In this document: piece after piece, positions 16,719 through 25,022 of the stretch
Position numbering within the stretch: position 1 is the first letter of the stretch
Layout: each line of letters starts with the position of its first letter
Assembly (NCBI RefSeq): GCF_001613365.1
Contig: NZ_BDCF01000014.1
Span: forward strand, 62,001 to 126,000
Direction of reading: 5' to 3'
DNA: 64,000 nt
DNA from: Nocardia xishanensis NBRC 101358
GTDB taxonomy: Bacteria; Actinomycetota; Actinomycetes; Mycobacteriales; Mycobacteriaceae
Program-made: the position numbers and the translations under genes
The notes under the pieces: model-generated
The model's input: the letters and a program-made list of their open reading frames with translations, nothing else
Told to the model about the DNA's origin: nothing
The model's database searches: none

Positions 16719-17921
16719 TCACTCCAACGCGGCGAGCGCGCGGCCGAGCTGGTCGATCTCGAATCTGGTTGTGTAGGGCGCGAGTCCGACGGTCACGGCG
16801 CCGCCCTCGTCGTTGACGCCGAGCGCGTCGAGCAGCCTGCTCCCGCCGTGCACGCCGCTGAGCGTGCCGATCCTGGCGTCGGCCAGCTTGGCGGCGATCT
16901 TCTCCGCCTGCATGCCCGCCATGGTGAAACTGACCGTCGGGATTCGCGTGGAGGCGCGGCCGATGACGGTGAGGCCGGGGATCTTGTCGAGAGTGTCCAT
17001 CAGGTGCTCGAAGAGCTGGTCGTGGTAGTCCTGCAGCGAGGTGATGGAGATTTCCAGGCGCTCGCGGCGGGTGCCGGTGGCCCGTTCGTCCAGACCGGCG
17101 AGGAAATCGATGGACGTGGTGAGCCCGGCAAGCAGCGCGTACTGATGCCCGCCGACCTCGAGTCTTTCCGCGCCCTTCGCGTACGGGTTCAACGACATCG
17201 AGGGGATCCGGTCCAGGAACGCGGGATCGCGGAACACCAGCGCACCGATCTGCGGACCGCCCCACGCGGGTGCGCTCAGCGCGACCACGTCGGCGTTGAG
17301 TTCGTCGATATCGATGAGCGCGTAGGGCGCCGCGCCGAACGCGTCGGCGACCAGCAGACCGCCGACTTCGTGCACCCGGTCGGCGGCCACCCGCACGGCG
17401 GGCGCGGAGCCGACGATGGGCGAGGCCGCGGTCAACGCCACCAGCCGGGCTGTCGGGCCGATCAGCTCCTCGAACTGCCAGGACGGCATCTCGCAGGTCT
17501 CGATCTCGACCTCGGCCCACCGCACGTGCGCGCCATAGCGGTTGGCGATCCGCAGCCACGGCGCGACGTTGGCCTCGTCGTCGAGGCGAGACAGCACGAT
17601 CCCGGTCCCGAGACCGAGCCGGGAGCTCAGCGATTCCGCGAGCCAGGCCAGCAACACCGCCCGGTCGGGGCCGAGCACGACGCCCGCCGGATCGCCGCCG
17701 ACCAGATCGGCGACGGCCTCGCGGGCCGCGTCCAGAATGGCCGCGCTGCGCACCGCTGCGCCGTTGCGGCCGATGTGAGAGAACGACGACGTGCGGAAAC
17801 CCGTTGATACGGCACGAGATACCGAATCCGGGACAAGCATGCCCGCCTGCGGATCGAGATGGATCCAGCCGTCGCCCAGGGACGGTATCAGGCCCCGAAC
17901 CCTCGCGACGTCGTAAGTCAT
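16719..17921 (-). CDS. Class V aminotransferase-like protein lacking the PLP lysine
   Basis: A 400-residue protein of the cysteine-desulfurase fold, orthologous in position to M. tuberculosis Rv3778c. The overall fold is recognisable: RLDDEANVAPWL for the early substrate loop, LTAASPIVGSAP, and VADAFGAAPY with Asp193, which would hold the pyridine nitrogen. The position where family members carry the Schiff-base lysine (SxHKxxGP) reads SAPAWGGPQIG, with Trp220. If the alignment is right, it cannot form an internal aldimine and is not a normal transaminase or desulfurase. It ends ten bases from the convergent quinone oxidoreductase. ATG 17921 is chosen because MTYDVARVRG starts the conserved part. 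Confidence 0.8.
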   Translation of the reverse strand: MTYDVARVRGLIPSLGDGWIHLDPQAGMLVPDSVSRAVSTGFRTSSFSHIGRNGAAVRSAAILDAAREAVADLVGGDPAGVVLGPDRAVLLAWLAESLSSRLGLGTGIVLSRLDDEANVAPWLRIANRYGAHVRWAEVEIETCEMPSWQFEELIGPTARLVALTAASPIVGSAPAVRVAADRVHEVGGLLVADAFGAAPYALIDIDELNADVVALSAPAWGGPQIGALVFRDPAFLDRIPSMSLNPYAKGAERLEVGGHQYALLAGLTTSIDFLAGLDERATGTRRERLEISITSLQDYHDQLFEHLMDTLDKIPGLTVIGRASTRIPTVSFTMAGMQAEKIAAKLADARIGTLSGVHGGSRLLDALGVNDEGGAVTVGLAPYTTRFEIDQLGRALAALE

Positions 17922-18350
17922 GCTGGCCACTCTAAGGGCAGCGGGCAAGCCTGCGTAACCGCCTTCCCCTCCCGGCCTGCTCGCGAAGGCGTCGGCACGG
18001 CACGCGGCGCGGACCGGACGACGGACGGACGCGGCCGGCTCGGCACCGACCCGGACCTGGCATTTCGCCCGGGGCTCCGCCGGGGAGGGCGGGGCGGCGC
18101 GGGGCAGGACCGACGGGGGCGGGACCGCTCCGCGCTGAGTCGCTCGGAACCGGACCGGTCAGGACTTGGCGCCGATGCGCGGCAACGCAGCGACCCGGGA
18201 ATCAGCATGGCAACCGACTTTCAGCAAAATCCGAACCACACGGACCCGAACAGGATAGTCGGCGCCGTCCAGCCGCGGCACCGGCCCGGCCACCTCCGCC
18301 GGGAGGTGGCCATTTAGCGCGTCCGCCGACAACGCGACATGATAGGGGAC
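17922..18350. other. Very GC-rich divergent intergenic region
   Basis: 429 bases between the aminotransferase-like gene (minus) and bpa (plus). The only structure I can support is the hairpin at 18288-18311. Open frames exist on both strands but are Arg/Pro/Gly-rich shadows of base composition, so no gene is called. Confidence 0.5.
18288..18311 (+). other. 10-bp hairpin in the bpa leader
   Basis: GGCCACCTCC (18288-18297) pairs with GGAGGTGGCC (18302-18311) around GCCG, 39 bases before the bpa start and followed by ATTTAG. The arm includes a GGAGG sequence. It may be an attenuator, a transcript 5' stabiliser or an upstream terminator; the sequence does not decide. Confidence 0.45.
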
Positions 18351-18953
18351 ATGACGCACTCGGATGAGTCACCCGATTCCATCGTCGTGGTCGGACCCGA
18401 CGGCCGGCCGCTGATCATCCCGGCCGACGCGGGCACCCCGCTGACCGGACAGGTGGTCACCGACGGCGACGAGAAGGCCGACGACGCGAACGACCGCGAG
18501 GAGGCGGGCGAGTCGCTCGCCGACATGGTGGAGCAGCCGGCCAAGGTCATGCGCATCGGCACCATGATCAAGCAGCTGCTCGAGGAGGTGCGCGCCGCTC
18601 CGCTCGACGACGCCAGCCGCAACCGTCTCAAGGAGATCCACAAGTCCTCGGTGCGCGAGCTCGAGCAGGGCCTCGCCCCCGAGCTTCGCGACGAGCTCGA
18701 GCGGCTGACCTTGCCGTTCACCGACGACACCATGCCGTCCGACGCCGAGCTGCGCATCGCCCAGGCCCAGCTGGTCGGCTGGCTGGAAGGCCTGTTCCAC
18801 GGCATCCAGACCGCGCTGTTCGCCCAGCAGATGGCCGCTCGCGCGCAGCTCGAGCAGATGCGCCAGGGCGCGCTGCCGCCGGGCATCCACGCGGTAGACC
18901 CGCGCGGCGGCCGCGGCGACCAGGTAACGGGCGGTTCCGGCCAGTACCTGTAA
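18351..18953 (+). CDS. bpa: Bacterial proteasome activator Bpa/PafE
   Basis: A 200-residue helical protein. Residues about 60-175 form the four-helix bundle (VMRIGTMIKQLLEEVRAAPLD ... LVGWLEGLFHGIQTALFAQQMAARAQL). The C terminus ends in GQYL, the HbYX-like tail that docks into the alpha-ring of the 20S proteasome and opens its gate. The family (Rv3780) forms dodecameric rings and delivers unfolded proteins without ATP or Pup. The N-terminal 55 residues are acidic and probably disordered. ATG 18351 is preferred to ATG 18339 because AGGGG precedes it. Sits, as in mycobacteria, right in front of the galactan exporter genes, an unexplained but conserved linkage. Confidence 0.93.
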   Translation: MTHSDESPDSIVVVGPDGRPLIIPADAGTPLTGQVVTDGDEKADDANDREEAGESLADMVEQPAKVMRIGTMIKQLLEEVRAAPLDDASRNRLKEIHKSSVRELEQGLAPELRDELERLTLPFTDDTMPSDAELRIAQAQLVGWLEGLFHGIQTALFAQQMAARAQLEQMRQGALPPGIHAVDPRGGRGDQVTGGSGQYL

Positions 18954-19037
18954 CCCCGCTTGGCGGGTGAGGAGTTTCCCCGGTCCAGCGTGTACCAGCG
19001 GACCCGGTGCGAGGATGCAGGGGTAGGGTCGAGCACC

Positions 19038-20039
19038 GTGCCCGCCGCTGCCGCTCGCCCCGACTCCGATGAGAGTACGGCGCGTCCTGAAGAGAGCCCA
19101 GTGCGTTCAGATGACAGCTTGCGTTCAGACAGTCCCTCGACCACCGAAGAGCGTCCGGTGAGTGCCGAGAGCACCGCGCCGGAGCAGCCGAGCGCCGAGG
19201 CGATGACGCCGCTCGTCTCCGACTCGCAGACCTTCGGCCGCGCGGCGAAGGACATGCGCGACGGCTTCGGCCAGCGCGAGCTATGGCTGTCGCTCGGCTG
19301 GCAGGACATCAAACAGCGCTACCGGCGCTCGGTGCTCGGCCCCTTCTGGATCACCATCGCGACCGGCGTGCAGGCCGCGGCGATGGGCATCCTCTACGCG
19401 ACCCTGCTCGATCAGCCGCTGCGCGAATACCTGCCCTACGTGACCGTCGGGTTGATCGTCTGGAATGTGATCCAGGCGAGCATTCTCGAGGGCTCGGAGG
19501 TGTTCATCGCCAACGAGGGCCTGATCAAACAGCTTCCGTCCGCGCTGAGCGTGCACGTGTATCGGCTGGTGTGGCGACAACTGCTGTTCTTCGCCCACAA
19601 CATGGTCATCTACCTGGTACTGCTTGCGGCGTTCGGAATATGGGAGAACCTGCGCTGGTCGAGCCTCCTCGCGATACCGGCGATCGGCCTGATCTTCCTC
19701 AATTCCATGTGGGTGTCGATCGTGTTCGGCATCTTCAGCACCCGGTACCGGGATATCGCGCCGATTCTCAGCAGCACCACGCTGATGCTGTTCGTGCTGA
19801 CGCCGGTGATGTGGACGACCAAAACCTTGGAGAGCCAGATCGGCGGGGCGAGCGAACGAGCCAGGCTGGTGGAGATCATCCCGACCTTCCACTACCTGGA
19901 GATCGTCCGCGCTCCCCTGCTCGGTGAACCGCAGGAACCGCGGCACTGGGTGATCGTCGGCGCGATCACTGTGGTGGGCTGGATCATCGCGGCCTTGGCC
20001 ATGAAGCAGTACCGTTCGCGCGTACCGTACTGGGTATAG
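19038..20039 (+). CDS. Galactan ABC exporter permease (Wzm-like)
   Basis: About 333 residues. A Ser/Glu-rich disordered N terminus of roughly 60 residues precedes an ABC-2 type permease with six predicted helices: amphipathic QRELWLSLGWQDIKQRYRRSVLGPFW, then membrane segments from WITIATGVQAAAMGILYATLL to the terminal WVIVGAITVVGWIIAALAM. It matches Rv3783, the membrane half of the exporter that flips lipid-linked galactan from cytoplasm to periplasm. The start is uncertain: GTG 19038 is my choice, but TTG 18960 or GTG 19100 remain possible. It is followed after 11 bases by the ATPase gene. Confidence 0.87.
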   Translation: MPAAAARPDSDESTARPEESPVRSDDSLRSDSPSTTEERPVSAESTAPEQPSAEAMTPLVSDSQTFGRAAKDMRDGFGQRELWLSLGWQDIKQRYRRSVLGPFWITIATGVQAAAMGILYATLLDQPLREYLPYVTVGLIVWNVIQASILEGSEVFIANEGLIKQLPSALSVHVYRLVWRQLLFFAHNMVIYLVLLAAFGIWENLRWSSLLAIPAIGLIFLNSMWVSIVFGIFSTRYRDIAPILSSTTLMLFVLTPVMWTTKTLESQIGGASERARLVEIIPTFHYLEIVRAPLLGEPQEPRHWVIVGAITVVGWIIAALAMKQYRSRVPYWV

Positions 20040-20050
20040 GAGCCGCAGCG

Positions 20051-20902
20051 ATGAGTCGTGTGAGTATCGAAACCCGTCAGGCGTGGGTCGAGTTCCCCAT
20101 CTTCGACGCCAAATCGCGGTCTCTGAAAAAGGCGTTCCTCGGTAAGGCGGGCGGCGCGATCGGGCGCAACCAATCCGACGTGGTCGTGGTCGAAGCGCTG
20201 CGCGACATCACGCTGTCGCTCAAGGAAGGCGACCGGGTCGGCCTGGTCGGCCACAACGGCGCGGGCAAATCCACGCTGCTGCGCCTGCTTTCGGGTATCT
20301 ACGAACCGTCCCGCGGCAGCGCGCGCATTCGCGGGCGGGTGGCGCCGGTATTCGACCTCGGCGTCGGCATGGACCCCGAGATCTCCGGCTACGAGAACAT
20401 CATCATTCGCGGGCTGTTCCTCGGCCAGACCCGCAAGCAGATGCTCGCCAAGATCGACGAGATCGCCGAGTTCACCGAGCTCGGCGAATACCTGCAGATG
20501 CCGTTGCGCACCTATTCGACCGGTATGCGGGTGCGGCTGGCGATGGGCGTCGTCACGTCCATCGACCCCGAAATCCTGCTGCTGGACGAGGGCATCGGCG
20601 CGGTCGACGCGGAATTCATGAAAAAAGCGCGGCTTCGTCTACAGGAACTCGTCGCGCGTTCTGGCATTCTGGTGTTCGCCAGCCATTCCAACGAATTCCT
20701 CGCTCAGCTCTGCGATTCCGCACTGTGGATCGATCACGGACAGATCCGGTTGCGCGGCGGCATCGAAGAGGTGGTGCGCGCGTACGAGGGTCCGGACGCC
20801 GGAAACCACGTCGCGACCGTGCTGAAGGAAATGGCAGCGGAGCGGGTGGCGACCGAAAAGTCCGAGGACAGCGCACGAGAACTGGAGCGAAACAACGCAT
20901 GA
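20051..20902 (+). CDS. Galactan ABC exporter ATPase (Wzt-like)
   Basis: A 283-residue ATPase of the polysaccharide/O-antigen export family (Rv3781-like). Walker A is GHNGAGKST at about 75, the signature loop YSTGMRVRLAMG, Walker B EILLLDEGIGAVD, and the H-loop histidine lies in VFASHSNEF. An early segment VVVEALRDITLSLKEGDRVGLVG is characteristic. There is no C-terminal carbohydrate-binding domain, so it probably does not read a chain-end modification, consistent with length-independent export. It pairs with the permease just upstream and overlaps glfT1 by four bases, coupling synthesis and export of galactan. Confidence 0.92.
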   Translation: MSRVSIETRQAWVEFPIFDAKSRSLKKAFLGKAGGAIGRNQSDVVVVEALRDITLSLKEGDRVGLVGHNGAGKSTLLRLLSGIYEPSRGSARIRGRVAPVFDLGVGMDPEISGYENIIIRGLFLGQTRKQMLAKIDEIAEFTELGEYLQMPLRTYSTGMRVRLAMGVVTSIDPEILLLDEGIGAVDAEFMKKARLRLQELVARSGILVFASHSNEFLAQLCDSALWIDHGQIRLRGGIEEVVRAYEGPDAGNHVATVLKEMAAERVATEKSEDSARELERNNA

Positions 20903-21894
20903 ACGAGCCGACCGGGCAAGACGCCCCGATCACCGCTGGGGCGCAAGCCCCGGTCGACTCGACCGCACCGGAGCGGGTTTACACGCCCAGCGACACCGGT
21001 CCCGGCGCCCGCATCATCGCCGTCGTGGTCACCCACAAGCGCCGTGAGCTGCTCGCCGAATCGCTGAAGGTCGTCACCTCGCAGTCGCGGCCGGTCGATC
21101 ACCTCATCGTGGTGGACAACGGCAACGAGCCCGAGGTCGCCGAACTGGTCGAGCAGCAGCCGATCGAGACCACCTATCTCGGCTCCGCGCACAATCTCGG
21201 CGGCGCGGGCGGTTTCGCGCTCGGCATCCTGCACGCGCTGACCCAGGGAGCGGACTGGGTGTGGCTGGCCGACGACGACGGGCGACCCGAGGGCGCCGAG
21301 GTGCTGGCCACCCTGCTCGACTGCGCGAAGCGGCACGAGCTCGCCGAGGTCTCCCCCGTGGTCTGCGATATCGACGACCCGGACCGGCTGGCCTTCCCGC
21401 TGCGCCGCGGCGTGGTGTGGCGGCGGCTGCGTTCCGAGCTCGGCGACGAGGACTTCCTGCCCGGCATCGCGTCGCTGTTCAACGGCGCGCTCGTCTCCGC
21501 CGCGGCGGTCGACCTGATCGGCGTACCCGACCTACGCCTGTTCGTGCGCGGCGACGAGGTGGAGGTGCACCGCAGGCTGGTCCGCTCGGGCCTACCCTTC
21601 GGCACCTGCCTGCAGACCGCCTACCTGCATCCCAACGGCGCCGCCGAATTCAAGCCGATCCTGGGCGGCCGAATGCACACCCAGTACCCCGACGATCCGG
21701 TGAAGCGCTACTTCACCTACCGCAACCGCGGCTATCTGATGGCCCAGCCCGGTATGCGCAAACTGTTGCCGCAGGAGTGGATTCGCTTCTCCTGGTTCTT
21801 CCTCGTCACTCGCCGCGACCCGGCGGGACTGCGCGAATGGTTCCACCTGCGCTCGCTCGGGCGCAACGAGCAGTTCGGCAAACCGGAGAAGTAA
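20899..21894 (+). CDS. glfT1: Galactofuranosyltransferase GlfT1
   Basis: A 331-residue cytoplasmic family-2 glycosyltransferase. GlfT1 adds the first galactofuranose residues from UDP-Galf onto decaprenyl-PP-GlcNAc-rhamnose, priming galactan. Features: IAVVVTHKRRELL at the start of the GT-A fold, VVDNGNEPEV, the SAHNLGGAGGFALG motif, the metal-binding DDD at 125-127 in WLADDDGRPEG, and a later FVRGDEVEV. A C-terminal WIRFSWFFLVTRR amphipathic stretch may touch the membrane. The ATG overlaps the ATPase stop (ATGA), so it belongs to the exporter operon. Confidence 0.93.
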   Translation: MNEPTGQDAPITAGAQAPVDSTAPERVYTPSDTGPGARIIAVVVTHKRRELLAESLKVVTSQSRPVDHLIVVDNGNEPEVAELVEQQPIETTYLGSAHNLGGAGGFALGILHALTQGADWVWLADDDGRPEGAEVLATLLDCAKRHELAEVSPVVCDIDDPDRLAFPLRRGVVWRRLRSELGDEDFLPGIASLFNGALVSAAAVDLIGVPDLRLFVRGDEVEVHRRLVRSGLPFGTCLQTAYLHPNGAAEFKPILGGRMHTQYPDDPVKRYFTYRNRGYLMAQPGMRKLLPQEWIRFSWFFLVTRRDPAGLREWFHLRSLGRNEQFGKPEK

Positions 21895-22005
21895 GGCCGC
21901 CGATCGCGGGGGCGAAAAATCGCTTGCGGGGCCTATCCGGGTCTGGCAATGTTCGTGGAGGTTCCCGGTTCGGCCGGGCGAGACGGAAGTGAGGAGGTGG
22001 AGATC

Positions 22006-22095
22006 GTGACGACGAACGTCCGGGTTGTCGTGCCCGCGTGCGCCGCGCTGCCGCGTGCCGCCGCACCGCACTCCACCTCTGTCTCCTCTCGCTGA
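22006..22095 (+). CDS. Possible 29-residue leader peptide upstream of rsgA
   Basis: A GTG start at 22006 follows a near-perfect GAGGAGGTGGAG ribosome site, reads 29 codons and stops 43 bases before rsgA. The peptide begins MTTNVRVVVPACAALPR and has one cysteine and two histidine/serine-rich ends; it resembles no family I know. An in-frame ATG at 21949 would give 48 residues. The ribosome site is stronger than that of rsgA itself, so it could be a regulatory leader. Coding status is unproved. Confidence 0.35.
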   Translation: MTTNVRVVVPACAALPRAAAPHSTSVSSR

Positions 22096-22138
22096 ACCCG
22101 GGTCGGGTTCGGCGCCCGACGAATGGATTCTTCCCATC

Positions 22139-23185
22139 ATGGTCGACTACGACCTGCTCGTCCCTTACGGCTGGACGGAAGCCGTAGGCAATGAATACGC
22201 CGCACTCATCGACGAGGGGTGCGTGCCCGCGCGGGTGATCCGGATGGATCGCAGCGAATGCGAGGTCGCGACACCGGACGGCGCGACGCGAGCCCGCTGC
22301 CCGCGCGCGGATGCCGAGCCGAATGGACTGTGCACCGGCGACTGGGTGAGCATCGACGCGCAGCGCAACGTGCGCGCGTTGCTGCCGCGCCGCTCGGCGA
22401 TCGTGCGTTCCACGGCCTCGCGACGGTCCGAGGGGCAGGTGCTCGCCGCCAATGTCGACACCGTGCTGATCTGCACCGCCGCCGACGGCGACGTGGATCT
22501 CGGCCGGATCGAACGGCTGCTCGCCCTGGCTTGGGAGAGCAACGCGCAACCGGTCGTCGTGCTCACCAAAGCCGATGCGGCGGAGGATGTTCCGATCGAG
22601 GCGGTGCAGGCCGTCGCGCCGGGCGCCGCGGTGCTCGCGGTCAGCGCGGCGAGCGGGTACGGCATCGATGTGCTCACCGCCGTGCTGGACGGGACGGTCG
22701 CGCTGATCGGCCCCTCCGGCGCGGGCAAGTCGACGCTGGCCAACGCGCTGCTCGGCGCGGAAGTGTTCGCCACCAGCGCCGTTCGCGCGGTGGACAAGAA
22801 GGGCAGGCACACCACCGTGCACCGGGAGCTGCGCCCGCTGCCCAACGGCGGGACGCTCATCGACACTCCCGGGCTGCGCGGCGTCGGCCTGTGGGATGCC
22901 GCCGAAGGGATCGAGAAGACCTTCAGCGATATCGAATCCCTCGCCGCCGCATGCCGTTTCGATGACTGCTCGCACGAGAGCGAACCCGGCTGCGCGGTGC
23001 GCGACGCGCTGGAGACGGGGGCGCTGACCCAGCGCCGGTTCGACAGCTATCGCAAGCTCGCCAAGGAGAACGCCTGGATGGCGGCCAGGGTCGACAAGCG
23101 GTTGCAAGCCGAGCGCGACCGCGCCTGGCGCGGCATCAGAAAGGAGCAGCGCCGGATGTATCGGGAGCGCGGTTCACGGAAATGA
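22139..23185 (+). CDS. rsgA: Ribosome small-subunit maturation GTPase RsgA
   Basis: A 348-residue circularly permuted GTPase that helps 30S subunits mature and checks the decoding centre. An N-terminal OB domain is followed by the G motifs in permuted order: G4 TKAD at 143-146, G5 SAASG near 170, G1 GPSGAGKS at 191-198, G2 GRHTT at 222-226 and G3 DTPG at 242-245. A C-terminal zinc knuckle uses Cys272, Cys277, His279 and Cys285. ATG 22139 fits the length of actinobacterial homologues; there is no clear ribosome site before it, which makes coupling to the short upstream frame possible. Confidence 0.92.
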   Translation: MVDYDLLVPYGWTEAVGNEYAALIDEGCVPARVIRMDRSECEVATPDGATRARCPRADAEPNGLCTGDWVSIDAQRNVRALLPRRSAIVRSTASRRSEGQVLAANVDTVLICTAADGDVDLGRIERLLALAWESNAQPVVVLTKADAAEDVPIEAVQAVAPGAAVLAVSAASGYGIDVLTAVLDGTVALIGPSGAGKSTLANALLGAEVFATSAVRAVDKKGRHTTVHRELRPLPNGGTLIDTPGLRGVGLWDAAEGIEKTFSDIESLAAACRFDDCSHESEPGCAVRDALETGALTQRRFDSYRKLAKENAWMAARVDKRLQAERDRAWRGIRKEQRRMYRERGSRK

Positions 23186-23240
23186 GGCCCTCCCGCGGCA
23201 CGATGCTCTGCCCGACGTCGCCGCTTCCGTAGCGATCGAT

Positions 23241-23276
23241 CCCGCGCCCTATGCAACTAGTTGCATAGGGCGCGGG
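23241..23276. promoter_or_regulatory. Perfect 36-bp palindrome, probable operator
   Basis: The 18 bases 23241-23258 are the exact reverse complement of 23259-23276, with no spacer. The A/T-containing core ATGCAACTAGTTGCAT has the look of a TetR or MarR operator and the arms are GC-rich. It sits between rsgA and the SDR gene, 61 bases before the SDR start, where a repressor would block the promoter. A terminator function for rsgA is possible, but a stem with no loop and a following TTACGC makes this less likely. Confidence 0.7.
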
Positions 23277-23337
23277 GTTACGCTTAGCCTGCAAGGCGTG
23301 GCAGCCGCGATCCGCGGCACGACGACAGGAGCAGGCC

Positions 23338-24189
<852 letters not shown>

Positions 24190-24312
24190 TACCGCCGTAG
24201 CCGCACACCTTTCGCACGCCGCACAGGGCCATCGCCGCTCCGCGGCGTGCGAAGCGTGTGCGATGCGGGGTCCTATTGCCTAGGCGCGGCGGGTGGAGAA
24301 GTGTGATAAGCA

Positions 24313-24328
24313 CCGGTGGCGCCACCGG
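24313..24328. promoter_or_regulatory. 16-bp GC-rich palindrome before the ABM-like gene
   Basis: CCGGTGGC followed immediately by its reverse complement GCCACCGG, 32 bases before the GTG start at 24360. It could be an operator or a leader hairpin. Such short GC palindromes also arise by chance in this genome. Confidence 0.35.
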
Positions 24329-24359
24329 GGCGCTGCCCCGAGCACAGAGGGGGTGGACC

Positions 24360-24980
24360 GTGTTCGCACGTTCTACCACTATTCACGCGCGAACCTCCGC
24401 GATAGACGACGGAATCGCGCACGTGCGCGATGAAGTGATGCCCGCGGTGGAAGGCATACCGGGCTGTATCGGGCTCTCGCTGCTCGTCGACCGGCGCTCC
24501 GGCCGGTGCATAGTCACGACGGCGTGGGAGACCGAGCAGGCGATGCACGACAGCGCGGTCCGGGTCCGGCCGATCCGGGAGCGCGCGGCCGAGATGTTCG
24601 GCGGCAACGCGGAAGTCCAGGAATGGGAGATCGCCGTGCTGCACCGCGACCACCGCTCCCGGGAAGGCGCCTGCGTACGCGGGGTCTGGGTGGAGGGTGA
24701 CCCGAGTCGAGCGGATACGGCGATCGAGACCTACAAGTCCCACACTCTGCAAGAAATGGAGGGCCTGGAAGGCTTCTGCAGCGCGAGCCTGATGGTCGAC
24801 CGTGCATCCGGGCGCGGCGTCTCCACCGTCACCTTCGACAGCGCGGAAGCGATGGAACGCAACCGCGAGCAGGCCGCGGCGATGCGCGAGACCAACACCA
24901 GGCGTGCGGGCATCCGGGTGACCGACGTCCGCGAATTCGAGCTGGCACTCGCGCACCTGCGCGTACCCGAATTGGTGTGA
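24360..24980 (+). CDS. Protein with two antibiotic-biosynthesis-monooxygenase-like (dimeric alpha/beta barrel) repeats
   Basis: A 206-residue protein made of two similar halves. Half one has [51 protein letters not shown]; half two has [44 protein letters not shown]. Each half keeps the pattern G[CF]xxxSLxVDRxSGR followed by a strand and a helix, as in ferredoxin-like ABM domains. No catalytic residues can be named. GTG 24360 is chosen for the AGAGGGGGT ribosome site. A 16-bp palindrome (24313-24328) lies just upstream. Ends against the convergent glfT2. Confidence 0.72.
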   Translation: MFARSTTIHARTSAIDDGIAHVRDEVMPAVEGIPGCIGLSLLVDRRSGRCIVTTAWETEQAMHDSAVRVRPIRERAAEMFGGNAEVQEWEIAVLHRDHRSREGACVRGVWVEGDPSRADTAIETYKSHTLQEMEGLEGFCSASLMVDRASGRGVSTVTFDSAEAMERNREQAAAMRETNTRRAGIRVTDVREFELALAHLRVPELV

Positions 24981-24986
24981 CCGCCC

Positions 24987-25015
24987 CGCGGCGCCGCCGT
25001 GCCGACGGCGCCGCG
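24987..25015. terminator. Bidirectional terminator between convergent genes
   Basis: A ten-base GC stem (24987-24996 with 25106-type complement at 25006-25015) and a nine-base loop sit in the 42-base gap between the stops of the ABM-like gene and glfT2. No long T-run, as is common in actinobacteria. Confidence 0.55.
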
Positions 25016-25022
25016 TTCCGGC

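Noticed and set aside
20725..20898. Earlier start for glfT1
   Set aside because: The upstream codons read an Arg-rich run inside the ATPase gene; the ATG at 20899 overlaps the ATPase stop as ATGA, the typical coupled arrangement.
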